64,000 bases of DNA. Source: Darksidea phi (lineage: Eukaryota > Ascomycota > Dothideomycetes > Pleosporales > Lentitheciaceae). Below, in pieces: positions 35,298 to 45,902 of this stretch. The stretch spans positions 124,001-188,000 of the forward strand of contig JASJFT010000073.1 of the NCBI GenBank assembly GCA_030770425.1. The letters are read 5' to 3'. The notes below the pieces were generated by a model that did no database searches, was not told the origin of the DNA, and was given only the letters and a program-made list of their open reading frames with translations. Every line of letters starts with the position of its first letter. Position 1 is the first letter of the stretch. The position numbers were made by a program, and so were the translations under genes.

Positions 35298-37171
35298 ATG
35301 ACTATACACTCGGAAGCAGAGATACCGGCCGCCAGTGAGACGACCAACATTCGTGACCAGCCTCCACCAGAGACGGACCAATATGGATACCGGATACGCG
35401 AGCAGCCTATGGGCACCAGGAAGAAGGTCAAGGTCATCTTGATGGGCGCCGGCGCTTCGTCACTGAACTTCTTCAAAAAGGCCGAAGAAGAGATGGAGAA
35501 CCTGGACATCGTCTGCTATGAGAAAAACGACGACATTGGGGGAACCTGGCTGGAAAACCGATACCCGGGGTGTGCATGTGATGTCCCCGCGGTTGGCTAT
35601 CAGTACTCGTGGAAGATTAAAACATGGACGCACTACTATGCATATGCCACCGAGATTTGGCAGTATCTTAAAGAGATTGAGCGGGAAAACGGTTTCATCG
35701 CAAAGTACATTAGACTCCGGCATCAGATCGAGCGCGCCGAATGGGACAATACCGCCGGCCTCTGGCGTCTTAGCGTCCGCAATCTGGAAACGGGCGAAAT
35801 TGTCGAAGATAGCGCCGAATTCTTCATCAACGCCGGCGGCGTGCTGAACAATTGGAAGTGGCCAGACATCCCAGGCCTGAAATCCTTCAAAGGAAAGCTA
35901 ATGCACTCTGCACATTACGAAGAGGGCTACAATCTCACTGGCAAGCGCGTTGCGGTCATTGGAGCCGGAAGCAGTGGTGTCCAGATCGTTGCTGCGATAC
36001 AGCAGAAAGTCAGCCATCTCTATCACTGGATCAGATCGCCAATATGGGTTACACCCGGTTTTGCACAGAGGTGGGCAGGCAAAAATGGGTCAAACTTTCG
36101 ATGTTAGTCCCGAACGTACGCGCTGACTTGGAACTACCTCACTAACATCCGATAGATAGTGAAGAACAGCTCAAGTACCTAGAGGAGAACCCGAAGAAGT
36201 ACCTTGAATACCGCAAGCAAATCGAAAACGAATTGAATCAACGCTTCAAGTTCATCCTCAAAGGCAGCGAAGAAGCGCGTCTCGCACGAGAATCCGCCTT
36301 TACCGAAATGAGCACCAAGTTGAAAAACGAGCGTCGCTTGATTGACAAAATTGTTCCAAAGGATTTCAACCCCGGATGTCGGCGACCAACCCCCGCTCCT
36401 GGCTATCTCGAAGCCCTTACCGCCGATAATGTCACAATCTTCACGGATTCAATCGGTGAAATCACTGAAGGCGGGTTCATCGATCATGAAGGCAGGGCTC
36501 ACGATGTGGATGTTATCATATGCGCAACAGGCTTCGATACCTCCTGGCTCCCTCGCTTTCCCTTCATCGCTAACGGCGTTGATCTGAAAGAACTGTGGGG
36601 ACCTGACAATGGAGTGACATCCTATCTGAGCATCGGCATTCCTACGTTCCCCAACACGTTCAGCTATTGTGGTCCGTACGGTCCTCTTGCGCACGGCTCA
36701 TTCATGCCGCTTGTCGAGCAGTGGACAAGGTACATCTTTTCCGTAATCACCAAAATGCAAACCGAGAACATCAAGTCGCTCCGTCCCAAGCTTTCCGTCT
36801 CCAAGCAATTTCGCCAACACGCAGACCTCTTCCTACAACGTACAGCTTGGACATCGCCGTGCCGATCATGGTTCAAGCAGGGCAAATCGAACGGACAGGC
36901 AGCGATCTGGCCAGGTAGCCGCTTGCACTTCTTGAAGTTGATGGAGAGTCCGAGGTATGAGGACTTTGAGATCGAGTACTGGGACAAGAACTGCTTTGCA
37001 TTCTTGGGAAATGGTTTTGAAAGCCGCGAGTTTGACGGACGTGATATTACGAATTATCTGGGCTGTTTGGACGACGAGGGGCGCGATGTGCAACCGGCGT
37101 ATGATGAAGGGTTGATTGATGTTCTAGGGGGCATTCACCTAGACGATACTCACATTGTGCGAGGTGGCTAG
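35298..37171 (+). CDS. FAD-dependent Baeyer-Villiger-type monooxygenase
   Basis: Class B flavoprotein monooxygenase that would use FAD, NADPH and O2 to insert oxygen into a ketone or a heteroatom substrate. Exons 35298-36102 and 36156-37171 (606 aa). The first dinucleotide-binding motif is modified (LMGAGASSLNF), followed by DIGGTWLENRYPGCACDVPA as in fungal BVMOs of the MoxY/StcW kind. The second motif is VAVIGAGSSGVQIVAAIQQK, and ATGFDTSW comes later. The BVMO fingerprint position reads FKGKLMHSAHYEEGY: F-x-G-x3-H-x3 is kept, but the usual Trp is Tyr. C-terminal half: GVTSYLSIGIPTFPNTFSYC and GPYGPLAHGSFMP. No targeting signal was seen. It is not flanked by a visible biosynthetic cluster, so the substrate is unknown. 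Confidence 0.9.
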
Positions 37172-38908
37172 CGCAAACGATCATTCATCAAGCCTTGTGG
37201 GATATCGCAGATCACCAGAATGGAATCCGCCCTACCAAACCGACTAGATTATACAGCACTGCTGACGCTAATAGAACAGGTCGCCGTCCTACTCAGGATT
37301 CAGCAACTCAATGACATGGATAAAAGTGCCTGGCTTGATCGCATCCGCGATATTGAGACCATGGATATCTGCTTCGCTTACCCAGGGCTCGAATTCATCA
37401 GTAACTTGTGTTTGTGTTGTGGTATAAGAGATGGGCCGATCGAATATTGAGGCCAGGCGCTTATGTAAGGCAGGGGTCTATCAGGCTGGCGTCCGACGAG
37501 CGATCGGACGGTATCTATCCTATGTACTTCTCTAGACCATAGTACTCATAGATTGAATATTTAGACGGCTATTTTATCACCTCTCCCATCCCTTCGACCG
37601 CGGGTCGTGAGCTCCGCCCCCTGACTACGATATGCCTATACCTCACAGTGTGACGGCGGTAGCGCTACACTCTAGTAGGCTACGACGAACGCAGCACCCA
37701 GCCAGCTTGAATTAGCAAAAAAGACCCTAGCTATAGCCACATGTCCGTCTCCGGGCTCGTCGATCCAACGTTTTCTATAAGGCTAGGGCTATAATTCTTT
37801 GAGATACGCTTCGGCGAGATCCAACACCAACACTTTAAAATACCGCAAACTGCATGCGCTTGAGGCCGAACGTGTACCCAGCTTTTCTGGCGCAGGGCAT
37901 CGTCGCTTGGCATGTCATTTCAGATGCCGACAATTGGTCTCCCAGTCGTGATGACCTGGTCTGGCCCGGCAACGGAGCACGCGACGATGAGACACTTTTA
38001 CGTGGCGGAATCCGCTAATACGAGTAGGGAAAGGCCGAGCCGTTGCTGACTGGTCCCCCACCTTTCAGCTCCCCAGCTTCTCCGCCATGCCAACGATCAA
38101 ACGCTGTATTTCGCGTGGAAGTTCTAATGCGCAGAAATTTCCACAGGTGCAGTGCTGGGGCTACCCTGCTGGCTGCGCACTCCCGATGGATGCCGTATCC
38201 TAAGCGTTGAGCCGCTTGCCGTCGGATTCCAGAAGGCCCTTATCGGCAGGAACCAGTAGATGAGGCAAGGCATGTTCCTCCAAGGCTTGGCCTACAACTG
38301 CCAAGGACTTGCAGGCAGGCCTCCGTTAAAACCAACGCTCCCGTCTAGGAAGCTGCATTGCCGTGCGCAGCGGGGAGAGGAGCACGCGCATATTACGACA
38401 GTGCACGACTGCTCGTAACCCGGCGATTGGAGCTGTACATAAGACAACCTAGGCCTCTCCGCGCGCTCTTCCAGCTGTTGACTTGCGCGGGCCTGTTTCT
38501 CTAGCGCGCCTTTCCCTCTCTCCCCCGAGATACCGTCTCTTGGCCCGTTCTTGGGTTACTTCGTGATAGTGGTGGCGCCGGCGAGTACGCCTTGCTGATC
38601 GCTGCGTGTTATCTTGTGCCCGCCTGCTCTCGTATATCTGCCGGTCAAGCCAGCTTGTGCGAAAGCTTCGAGGCTGCTCGTGTCTGCCTGGATCGTTTGC
38701 CTAGGCATATAACACGCTCGGCCGTCCCCCGCAAAGCCCGCCACCGCCGCCATCTTGGTTTGCTTCTTTCGACGCCTCTGCCGACGTCTCTGCCGACGCC
38801 TCTGCCGACGCCGCGTACGTAGCCGGCTGTTTGCGAGGGAACCTTCACACTCGAGGTTGAAAGCTACGGTTTTGCGTACGTGCTTGTTTAAGCAATTCGG
38901 CATCGAAA
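37172..38908. other. intergenic with a 12-nt tandem repeat
   Basis: No credible gene over 1.7 kb. A 75-codon ATG frame at 37220-37450 just after the monooxygenase shows no motif and may be 3' UTR. An imperfect 12-nt tandem repeat (CGACGCCTCTGC, about 3.5 copies) lies at about 38770-38815, roughly 100 nt before the permease ATG, in its presumed leader or promoter. Confidence 0.45.
38770..38815. repeat. 12-nt tandem repeat in permease leader
   Basis: Three and a half imperfect copies of CGACGCCTCTGC, one with T for C, lie just upstream of the amino acid permease gene. Confidence 0.75.
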
Positions 38909-41492
38909 ATGGCGGTTATCAATAGACACTCGTCCTCATCGGACGGCGCGAACGCGGAATATGGCAGCAAGGAATATGGTGGGAAGTCGGAGTACCAGAC
39001 TGGTATGGCGACGGATGAGCCAGTGTTGGCCAGTGACGGCGGAGTCATTTACGAAGACAATCATCATCTGCATCGTGGGCTCAAGTCGCGCCATATTACT
39101 ATGATTGCGATTGGTGGTGCTATTGGAACTGGGCTCATCATCGGTACTGGAAAGGCCTTGTCTCAGTCTGGGTAGGTCGAATGCGACAGAAACGTCCAGC
39201 ATCATGACTAACGCGAATAGGCCCGCTTCCATCCTCATCTCGTACACTCTCGTCGGTCTGCTCGTCTACGTTGTCATGTGTGGTCTCGGCGAAATGGCTG
39301 CATGGCTCCCTCACGCGTCCGGTTTCTCTGGCTACGCCTCGCGCTTCTGCGACCCGGCTCTTGGATTCGCTCTCGGATGGACCTACTGGTGCAAGTACAT
39401 CTTTACAACGCCAAATCAACTTACTGCTAGCGCCTTGATCATCCAATATTGGGATCCGAATAGGAACATCAATCCGGGTGTGTGGATTGCCATATTTCTA
39501 TTTGTGATTATCTGCGTCAACTATTTTGGTATCAGGTTCTTCGGTGAACTCGAGTTCTGGCTCAGTTCGATCAAAGTCGTGGTCATTGTAAGATTTACAA
39601 TCACTGAGTAGTTATCTCGTAAACTGATCCTAGTCTAGGTTGGCCTGATTTTCCTGTCGTTCTTGCTCGCAGTTGGAGCTGGTCCAGGCCCTGCAACCGG
39701 GTTCAAGTATTACAAGAATCCAGGTGCTTTCGCCCCTTATCCTGGTGTGAAAGGTGATTTGGGCAGGTTTACCGGGTTCTGGAGCTCCTTTGTCAACGCC
39801 GTATTTGCTTACCTAGGCGAGTCAAATCTCATCACAACCCTTTTCATTCATTCTGATACTTTTGTAGGTACTGAGCTTATCGGTGTCACCGTCGGCGAAG
39901 CACAGAATCCCCGCAAGACGATCCCGCGCGCCATCAAGCTCACCTTCTACCGGATCCTCTTCTTCTACTGTCTCAGCGTCTTCTTCCTTGGCATGCTCGT
40001 CCCTTACAATGACAAGGAACTCATCGCCGCCAGCAAGAAAACGGCCAGCGCCCGCGCCTCGCCTTTCGTGCTCGCAATTGAGAACGCTCACATCAAAGTC
40101 CTTCCCCCGCTCCTGAACGCCTGCATCCTGCTTTTCACCTTCAGCGCCTCAAACTCGGATCTGTATATTGCCTCGCGTACCATCTACGGTCTAGCCGAGC
40201 GCGGTCATGCGCCCAAGATCTTTGGTTGGACCGACAAGCGTGGTGTACCTGTTCCAGCCCTCGCAATATCGGCACTGTTCTGCTGCACTGCTTTCATGAA
40301 CGCAGCGCAGGATTCTGCTACGGTGTTTGGCTACTTCGTGAACTTGACCACCATCTTCGGACTGCTCTCCTGGATCTCACTTCTCACCACACACATTTTC
40401 TTTGTTCGCGCAAGGAAGGCCCAGGGCATCACTGATGATAAGATGCCATATGTTGCTCCGTTCGGCATGTGGGGATCTGTAATTGGTTTATTCTTCTGCA
40501 TCCTCATCGTACGTAGTGCTGAGGCACAAAGCCCAATCTGCAACATCTGCTAATTAGAACAGGCCATCACCAAGAACTTTAACGTCTTTATCCACAGCCC
40601 GAGCAGCTACGGCGACTTTGAGTAAGTCACTCCTCTGTCAAATTTCGGTTCTCCGTGGCGATCTTGGTCGTTCGAGACGCTGCCTACACGGCGTCTCGGT
40701 AAAATTTCACTGAACTACTGGCCTTCCGAAGAAACCATGCTAACGTTCTGGATTTGTAGTTACAAGAACTGTAAGTTCCGCGTTCCCCACGTTGTGTCGT
40801 TGTCTATAAGGCTACTGTTGGTTTGAAGCACCAATCATTTGGTATTCTCGCCGCAGTACGCCCTAGACAGGCAAAAATTCTTTCCTTAGTCTGCACGTCT
40901 CGCACGACGCGTCTGCTCTTTGGATCGAAGCATTGCCGAAGGCTCTGTGCGCGGTATCAAGTCCCCGATCGAGGGACATGTACCCAACACCATTGTGATG
41001 GATTGTGCTAACCTGTCATCCTTCCTACAGTTGTCACAGGCTATTTGGTACGTCCTAACTCTTCTTAAAATGCTTGCTTCACGTCTTCTTCTCTATCAAC
41101 GGTGCAGGCTAACTTCTCTTCCAGGGTATTCCCGTCTATCTAATCTGTAAGCGATGCACCGATGGCCACAAGGCCTTAAGAAGCGATAGTGAAACTGACT
41201 ATTCAGGCATTTTTGGCTATAAATTCTTCATGAAATCGAAGCGTGTAAGTTTCCTCCATATGCAACTTCTTTGAAACCGTTGTTAATCAGCCGCCAGGTC
41301 CTACCTCTTGAAGCAGACTTTTATACAGGTGACTGTTTTCACCCCCGCGATGAAACCACGTAATGCTAACCGATTCTAGGCAAGGACGAAATTGACCGCG
41401 AAGAAGAAGCCTTCTTGGCCCATCAGGCCGCAACGAGGGGCGATAAGCAGGGCGGCGCGTTTTACAAGAAGTTTGTCTCTTGGTTATTCTAG
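38909..41492 (+). CDS. amino acid permease (APC/YAT family), 11 exons
   Basis: Plasma-membrane amino acid:proton symporter of the fungal YAT (Gap1-like) family, 579 aa. Exons: 38909-39171, 39221-39587, 39639-39816, 39868-40508, 40563-40621, 40760-40770, 41031-41047, 41125-41146, 41207-41244, 41298-41328, 41380-41492. Marks: [120 protein letters not shown]. The C-terminus reads [40 protein letters not shown] and ends [11 protein letters not shown]. Intron 3 (39817-39867) starts with GC rather than GT and is in-frame. Six of the last seven exons are under 60 nt, including 11- and 17-nt micro-exons, all phase-consistent. The total sums exactly to 580 codons with the stop. Confidence 0.9.
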
Positions 41493-44116
41493 ACGGCTTG
41501 CACTTGCTCTGGTGTTTAGCGCTTCTTTCGAATCAACCCCTCAGTTTCTGAACTGGTAAAAGGTTGGATCTAGTCTAGCATCTCTGACGACGTACGATAC
41601 AAGGCTTAGATGCTTAACAGAATGTATATGTATTGACTATATTCATACTTGGCCTAAGCGTGCGTCTCTTTTGAATCATGACATCGCCGATCAGAGATTC
41701 GCTGTGGCCACCAACAACAGGTCCACTAGCGCCTTTTTCAGCTTCCGATTTGTGAGCGAGCTGCAAGGATTACCGGAAAGCGAGACACTCCCTAAAACCG
41801 ATTCCTCCGCCGTAGAGGATCTGGGACTAACGGACGGCTTGAACGACGTCAAGGAGCTGGATACATTTAAGTCTCATCTGTTCGCCAAGGACAATGCTGG
41901 CCAGATGCTCTAGACACAAGTCACTGAAGGAGAGCATGGGATGAAAGAGTTACTCGGCAGCGTTCTCGAAGTACTGCCCCTTGGATGAGATAGCTCCCTA
42001 GGTCTGCGTCACCGTACCGAAATAGTTGCGTCAATGACTCCTCGAACGCCGCTTCCATGTATTATTTACTATTTGCTCTCTTTTAAGGCTCCGGCCCTTG
42101 AGTAGAGTTGATTGTATTCAATGGGGGGTGTACTTACTTCGAAAGTGTGAAGACATTTCTCCACGCTTTTCGATGACATGAAAGTCCTAGTGAGGATTGA
42201 GGGAAAGAGATTTGCGAGGCACTCGTCCATTTCGACACTGTCGTTTCTCTGCTTTGGGCCGTCGAACGTGACTCGCCCTGAATCGGTCCGTAGGAGCATC
42301 CTCAAGGAGCAACGCTCTGATATCTGATCCACCATTTCATCGGACACCGTCTAAACACAGCGTTGTTGCTCTGTCGCTGGCATCATTTCCAAATTGCATG
42401 CTCGCTTGGCATTGCCCTTTTGATGCCGCCGCATTTCTTTTCAGCTTAGCGTAGGCTACCACAACCCCCTTCACCGCCCCAACTGTCGTCTCCCCATCGG
42501 CAACACCGTTGCGAAAAACGTCACCGCGTCATCCTACCTCGTTTCATCTCATCTCGCATACTACTATGATCAGGCGTCCGTCGCCTCTCGACACTGTTTC
42601 GCCTGCTGGGCACTCTTCATTCGCCTGGATTATCCAAGCCGGCACACCGTACCTCGACGTCCCTCTAGATCATGGGTACCGCCCTTCAACGCTTGCAAGC
42701 GGTTGTTTGAATGTTCAGACTACATCACATTGACGAGGCAGGGTAGGGCGCATGGACATTCCCTTCTCGGCAATCACCGTTCAGCCTTGGACTATGTCCG
42801 ACTTTGAAGCACAAATCGCGGCCTCGCGCTCGCCTTGCCCTTCAGCCACGCGAGGCCGAACCGCTGTCGACTGGGCGGCTTTACCGCTACTGCCGAGCGT
42901 TTGTTTCTGCCATTGAGGCTGAAATTATGATTTTTGTTAGAGGCTTCCCGCGTACCTGTATTTTCGTTGCATTTGCGTCCAGACACGATGCCAGCACAGA
43001 GCGCGGACACGATAGAACTACGTTGCCAGGGACTAGGGCGAACGAAGCTAATTCCTCCACCATGGCGGAGGAGTCATCATCCTTCATCTCGAATATTGGA
43101 TAATTGAGGTTGCAGCTGAAAGGCATCCGTCAGGCTCAACCGCTCTCCATTCTCCAATCAGCGAAGTGGTCGTGGAGAATTCTCGAATTCTCGAATAACG
43201 CTCCATGTCTTCCTACACCGCTCGCTCTATCGAAGTGGCGCTTTCTCCGGGCCAATGCGAAGTGAGGCTTGACCTGGTCGTCGCGTTTAGATTTTCCGCC
43301 GCCCGTTTTCCCTCGCATAGGGCTGCAAATTCACCTTTTGCCTGCTGCTCAACATCACATGAACACTTCATGACACAAAACCTCACTGTTTTCCTGCTTT
43401 TCTGTGTCCTCCGTCGGGTTTCAAGAGGACGACTATGCTTCACGATGCGAACCAGCGAATCCGATTCTTCAAAACTGTGGGCGGAGTTGAGCGGTATCGT
43501 GCGTCGGTGGAAGGGGCTCGGTCGCAGCGAGAGGAATGGGGCACTAGCTACAGCACAACGTCGCCCTTTGGGCTTCATTATAATGAGGGCAAGTTTGCGC
43601 ACAGTTTACCGTTCCTTCGTCCCTCAATTTCGTCTATATAACTTCGTTGCGTCTCTTATGTCTGCTTTCAATTCATCCTCACAACCAACTCACCAACTTG
43701 ACCGTCAACACCAAACCACACTCCAACTTTCCCGCAACATTTTCTGCGAGCCTATCGCAGATCCTTTCGCCATCTGTATCGATATTCAATTGGGCCAGTC
43801 GCCCAGACACGATAAGCGCAACTCACATCGATTCCCACCAACCTCCTCGCCCACGTCCTATCGCTCCTCCTCAGCGCATATCACGGCCAGAGACCTGTTT
43901 GACTACCCACACGCAGGACCTAGCCAAGTTGGTCGGCCTGTCACTTTCGTGCTACCTTTACCTTCTCAGCTACTCTCGCGGCCTACAGTGTGCTCTTCAG
44001 GAATCTCTCGGCCTCGAAGCCAGTTCACAAGCGCAGTCGACAAGCAAGCCTTCAACAGACTCCGCTAGGAACAAGTTATCGACCTCACTCAAAAGATTTT
44101 TCAACAAATCAACAAC
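41493..44116. other. 2.6 kb intergenic, no certain gene
   Basis: 3' side of the permease and leader of the zinc-finger gene. A TATA-like TATATA lies at 43635-43640, followed by a CA-rich leader, consistent with the promoter of the next gene. A 287-codon ATG frame at 43205-44068 overlaps that TATA-like box and leader and has no domain, so it is not called. Weak frames at 41671-41913 and 42509-42733 have no support. Confidence 0.45.
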
Positions 44117-44449
44117 ATGGACCAGCCCACAACACTACCGATACCCGCCGATATATGGGTGTGCTGTGCCGAAGGTTGCAAGCAGCAAAATTTGATTGCG
44201 CTGGCCCCCGAGAAGTGTTCTAACTGTGGACACCCGAGGGGTGAATGCTGTGCAGGACCGGGCGAGGAGTACCCTCCAGGCGCTGTACTCTTTCCGGGTC
44301 ATGGTCTCCACTCGCACTTCGACCCTTCGGCGCGATTCATCACCAATTCCCAGACGCCGAAGGACGTATGGACATGCAGCGAGTGCGGGGCAACCAACTG
44401 CGATTGGTATGACTTGTGCCCGGTTTGTAACCAAGGTACCCGGCCTTGA
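44117..44449 (+). CDS. small protein with two RanBP2-type zinc fingers
   Basis: Intronless 110-residue protein. The second Cys cluster, WTCSECGATNCDWYDLCPVC, fits the RanBP2 zinc-finger consensus W-x-C-x2-C-x3-N-x6-C-x2-C exactly. The first, starting at residue 14 with WVCCAEGC and ending EKCSNCG, fits with spacing W-x-C-x4-C-x3-N-x8-C-x2-C. These fingers bind single-stranded RNA, ubiquitin or protein partners in different families; no choice can be made here. Between them are a GEECC-like Cys patch (RGECCAGPGEEYPP) and a GHGLHSHFDP segment. No signal peptide or membrane span. The ATG follows an AACAAC leader and a TATA-like box about 480 nt upstream. Confidence 0.75.
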   Translation: MDQPTTLPIPADIWVCCAEGCKQQNLIALAPEKCSNCGHPRGECCAGPGEEYPPGAVLFPGHGLHSHFDPSARFITNSQTPKDVWTCSECGATNCDWYDLCPVCNQGTRP

Positions 44450-44855
44450 CCTAGTGCCGATACTTCTGGTGAAAGTTACTAGGAGTGCGAGCGCGGTGCT
44501 TCCGACTCTGGTCTCACGCTAGGCTTTTGCCCATTTGAGGCAAAGGTCTTGCCTAAGTCCACTTCACTTTCTCTCATTGGTCTATTGCTTCTTTTCTCAT
44601 GCATGTATTTATTTTGGTATTGTTTTTTGCTGAGAACGCCCCTGTTGTATCTTTGTATTTGTAGATGTCTCTTGAGCTTGTTTGAACTTGTCTCGCCTAC
44701 TTCTTTCCCTCATATCTTCTCTTAAGGTATGAGTGAGAGTTTGCTTTCTAGTTCATGTTCTACACTTTTTCTTTCGTCGTTCTATCCCCTCCTATCCCCG
44801 CTACCCTCTTCTACACCCCACGGTTCATGGCAGGCTCTTGAGCCGCACACGCACA

Positions 44856-44858
<3 letters not shown>

Positions 44859-44891
<33 letters not shown>

Positions 44892-45034
44892 TAAAAAAAA
44901 AAAAAAATAAATTTTATATTATGTTTATATTATGTAATGTTTTNNNNNNNNNNGGGGTTAAAACCCCCCCCAACCCCCCCACCCCCTGCCACCCCCCCCC
45001 GCCCCCCCCGCCGGGCCCCCCCCCCCCCCCCCCA

Positions 45035-45066
<32 letters not shown>
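44859..45066. other. assembly gap (10 N) inside poly-A / poly-C homopolymers
   Basis: A-runs to 44926, an AT-rich bridge, exactly ten Ns at 44944-44953, then GGGG, long C-runs (to about 45032) and another A-run. The pattern looks like a scaffold join with low-quality homopolymer ends, so the local sequence and spacing should not be trusted. Confidence 0.9.
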
Positions 45067-45069
<3 letters not shown>

Positions 45070-45200
45070 TTCTTACTGCAGAAGCAGTTGGCGCGATCGC
45101 TTCAATACCTTACTTCTGCCCTCCTTCTTTTCTTGTACAAGTACTCGCTTTGTTTGTTTGTTTTCCTTACGTTAACATCCTGTAACACTATGTATTACTC

Positions 45201-45275
45201 TTTTCTTTTCTTTTCTTTTCTTTTCTTTTCTTTTCTTTTCTTTTCTTTTCTTTTCTTTTCTTTCCTTTCCTTTCC
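45201..45275. repeat. TTTTC microsatellite
   Basis: Twelve perfect TTTTC units (45201-45260) followed by three TTTCC units. Confidence 0.95.
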
Positions 45276-45902
45276 TTACGTTTATCATCAGCTCCCTGTA
45301 ACATTATTCCTAGATAGCTATCGCTAGAGAGGGCACTTGGCCTTTATGAGCAATCAGATATACTGCTTGATCTGCATTTCCCATCCCTTTGCCGTTTACA
45401 ACGATTGATTGATACATAGTCCCGAAAGCCATAGTCTCACAAACTCTAAATCCCCATGGGGTTGGCAAATCCTTGTATACAAGCCATACCAATCAGCTGT
45501 CTGTTATGCGATAGAGTCTTTCTGATGTGCCTAATAATCCTCAAAGTGGGAGCATACTGCCATATATTACTCACGCCTCATCTGGTGGTCAAATATACGT
45601 CACCCGAAGGCCCAACATCCCTGCCTTGCCGCTTGGTCCCAAATCAACTTTCGCATGTCGGGTGAGTGCCGTAGGCAGTGCAAGAGCAATGTCAACACAA
45701 AAGATGGTCAGCTCTAGCATCTGATACTAGCCCATTTATAAGCAATATCTCTAATACGTGAATAGGCGATTCCATATATAGGCCGGTTTGGGATTGTGGT
45801 TCGGACGGTACCTGGGGATGTGTTGGTTATTGGTCTCACCATTTGGATATTTCTGTAGCGATGAAATAAAGCTAAAGTGACGATGAATCAAGAGGTGTAT
45901 AC

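Larger units (their letters stand above)
44450..45902. other. intergenic with assembly gap and microsatellite
   Basis: Contains the gap at 44944-44953 with long homopolymers on both sides, then a TTTTC microsatellite, then about 600 nt without a recognisable gene up to the 3' end of the HET gene. Confidence 0.6.

Noticed and set aside
37220..37450. 76-codon ATG frame just after the monooxygenase
   Set aside because: No motif and located in the likely 3' UTR; insufficient support.
43205..44068. 287-codon ATG frame upstream of the zinc-finger gene
   Set aside because: It spans a TATA-like box and CA-rich leader of the next gene and shows no domain; read as promoter and 5' UTR.
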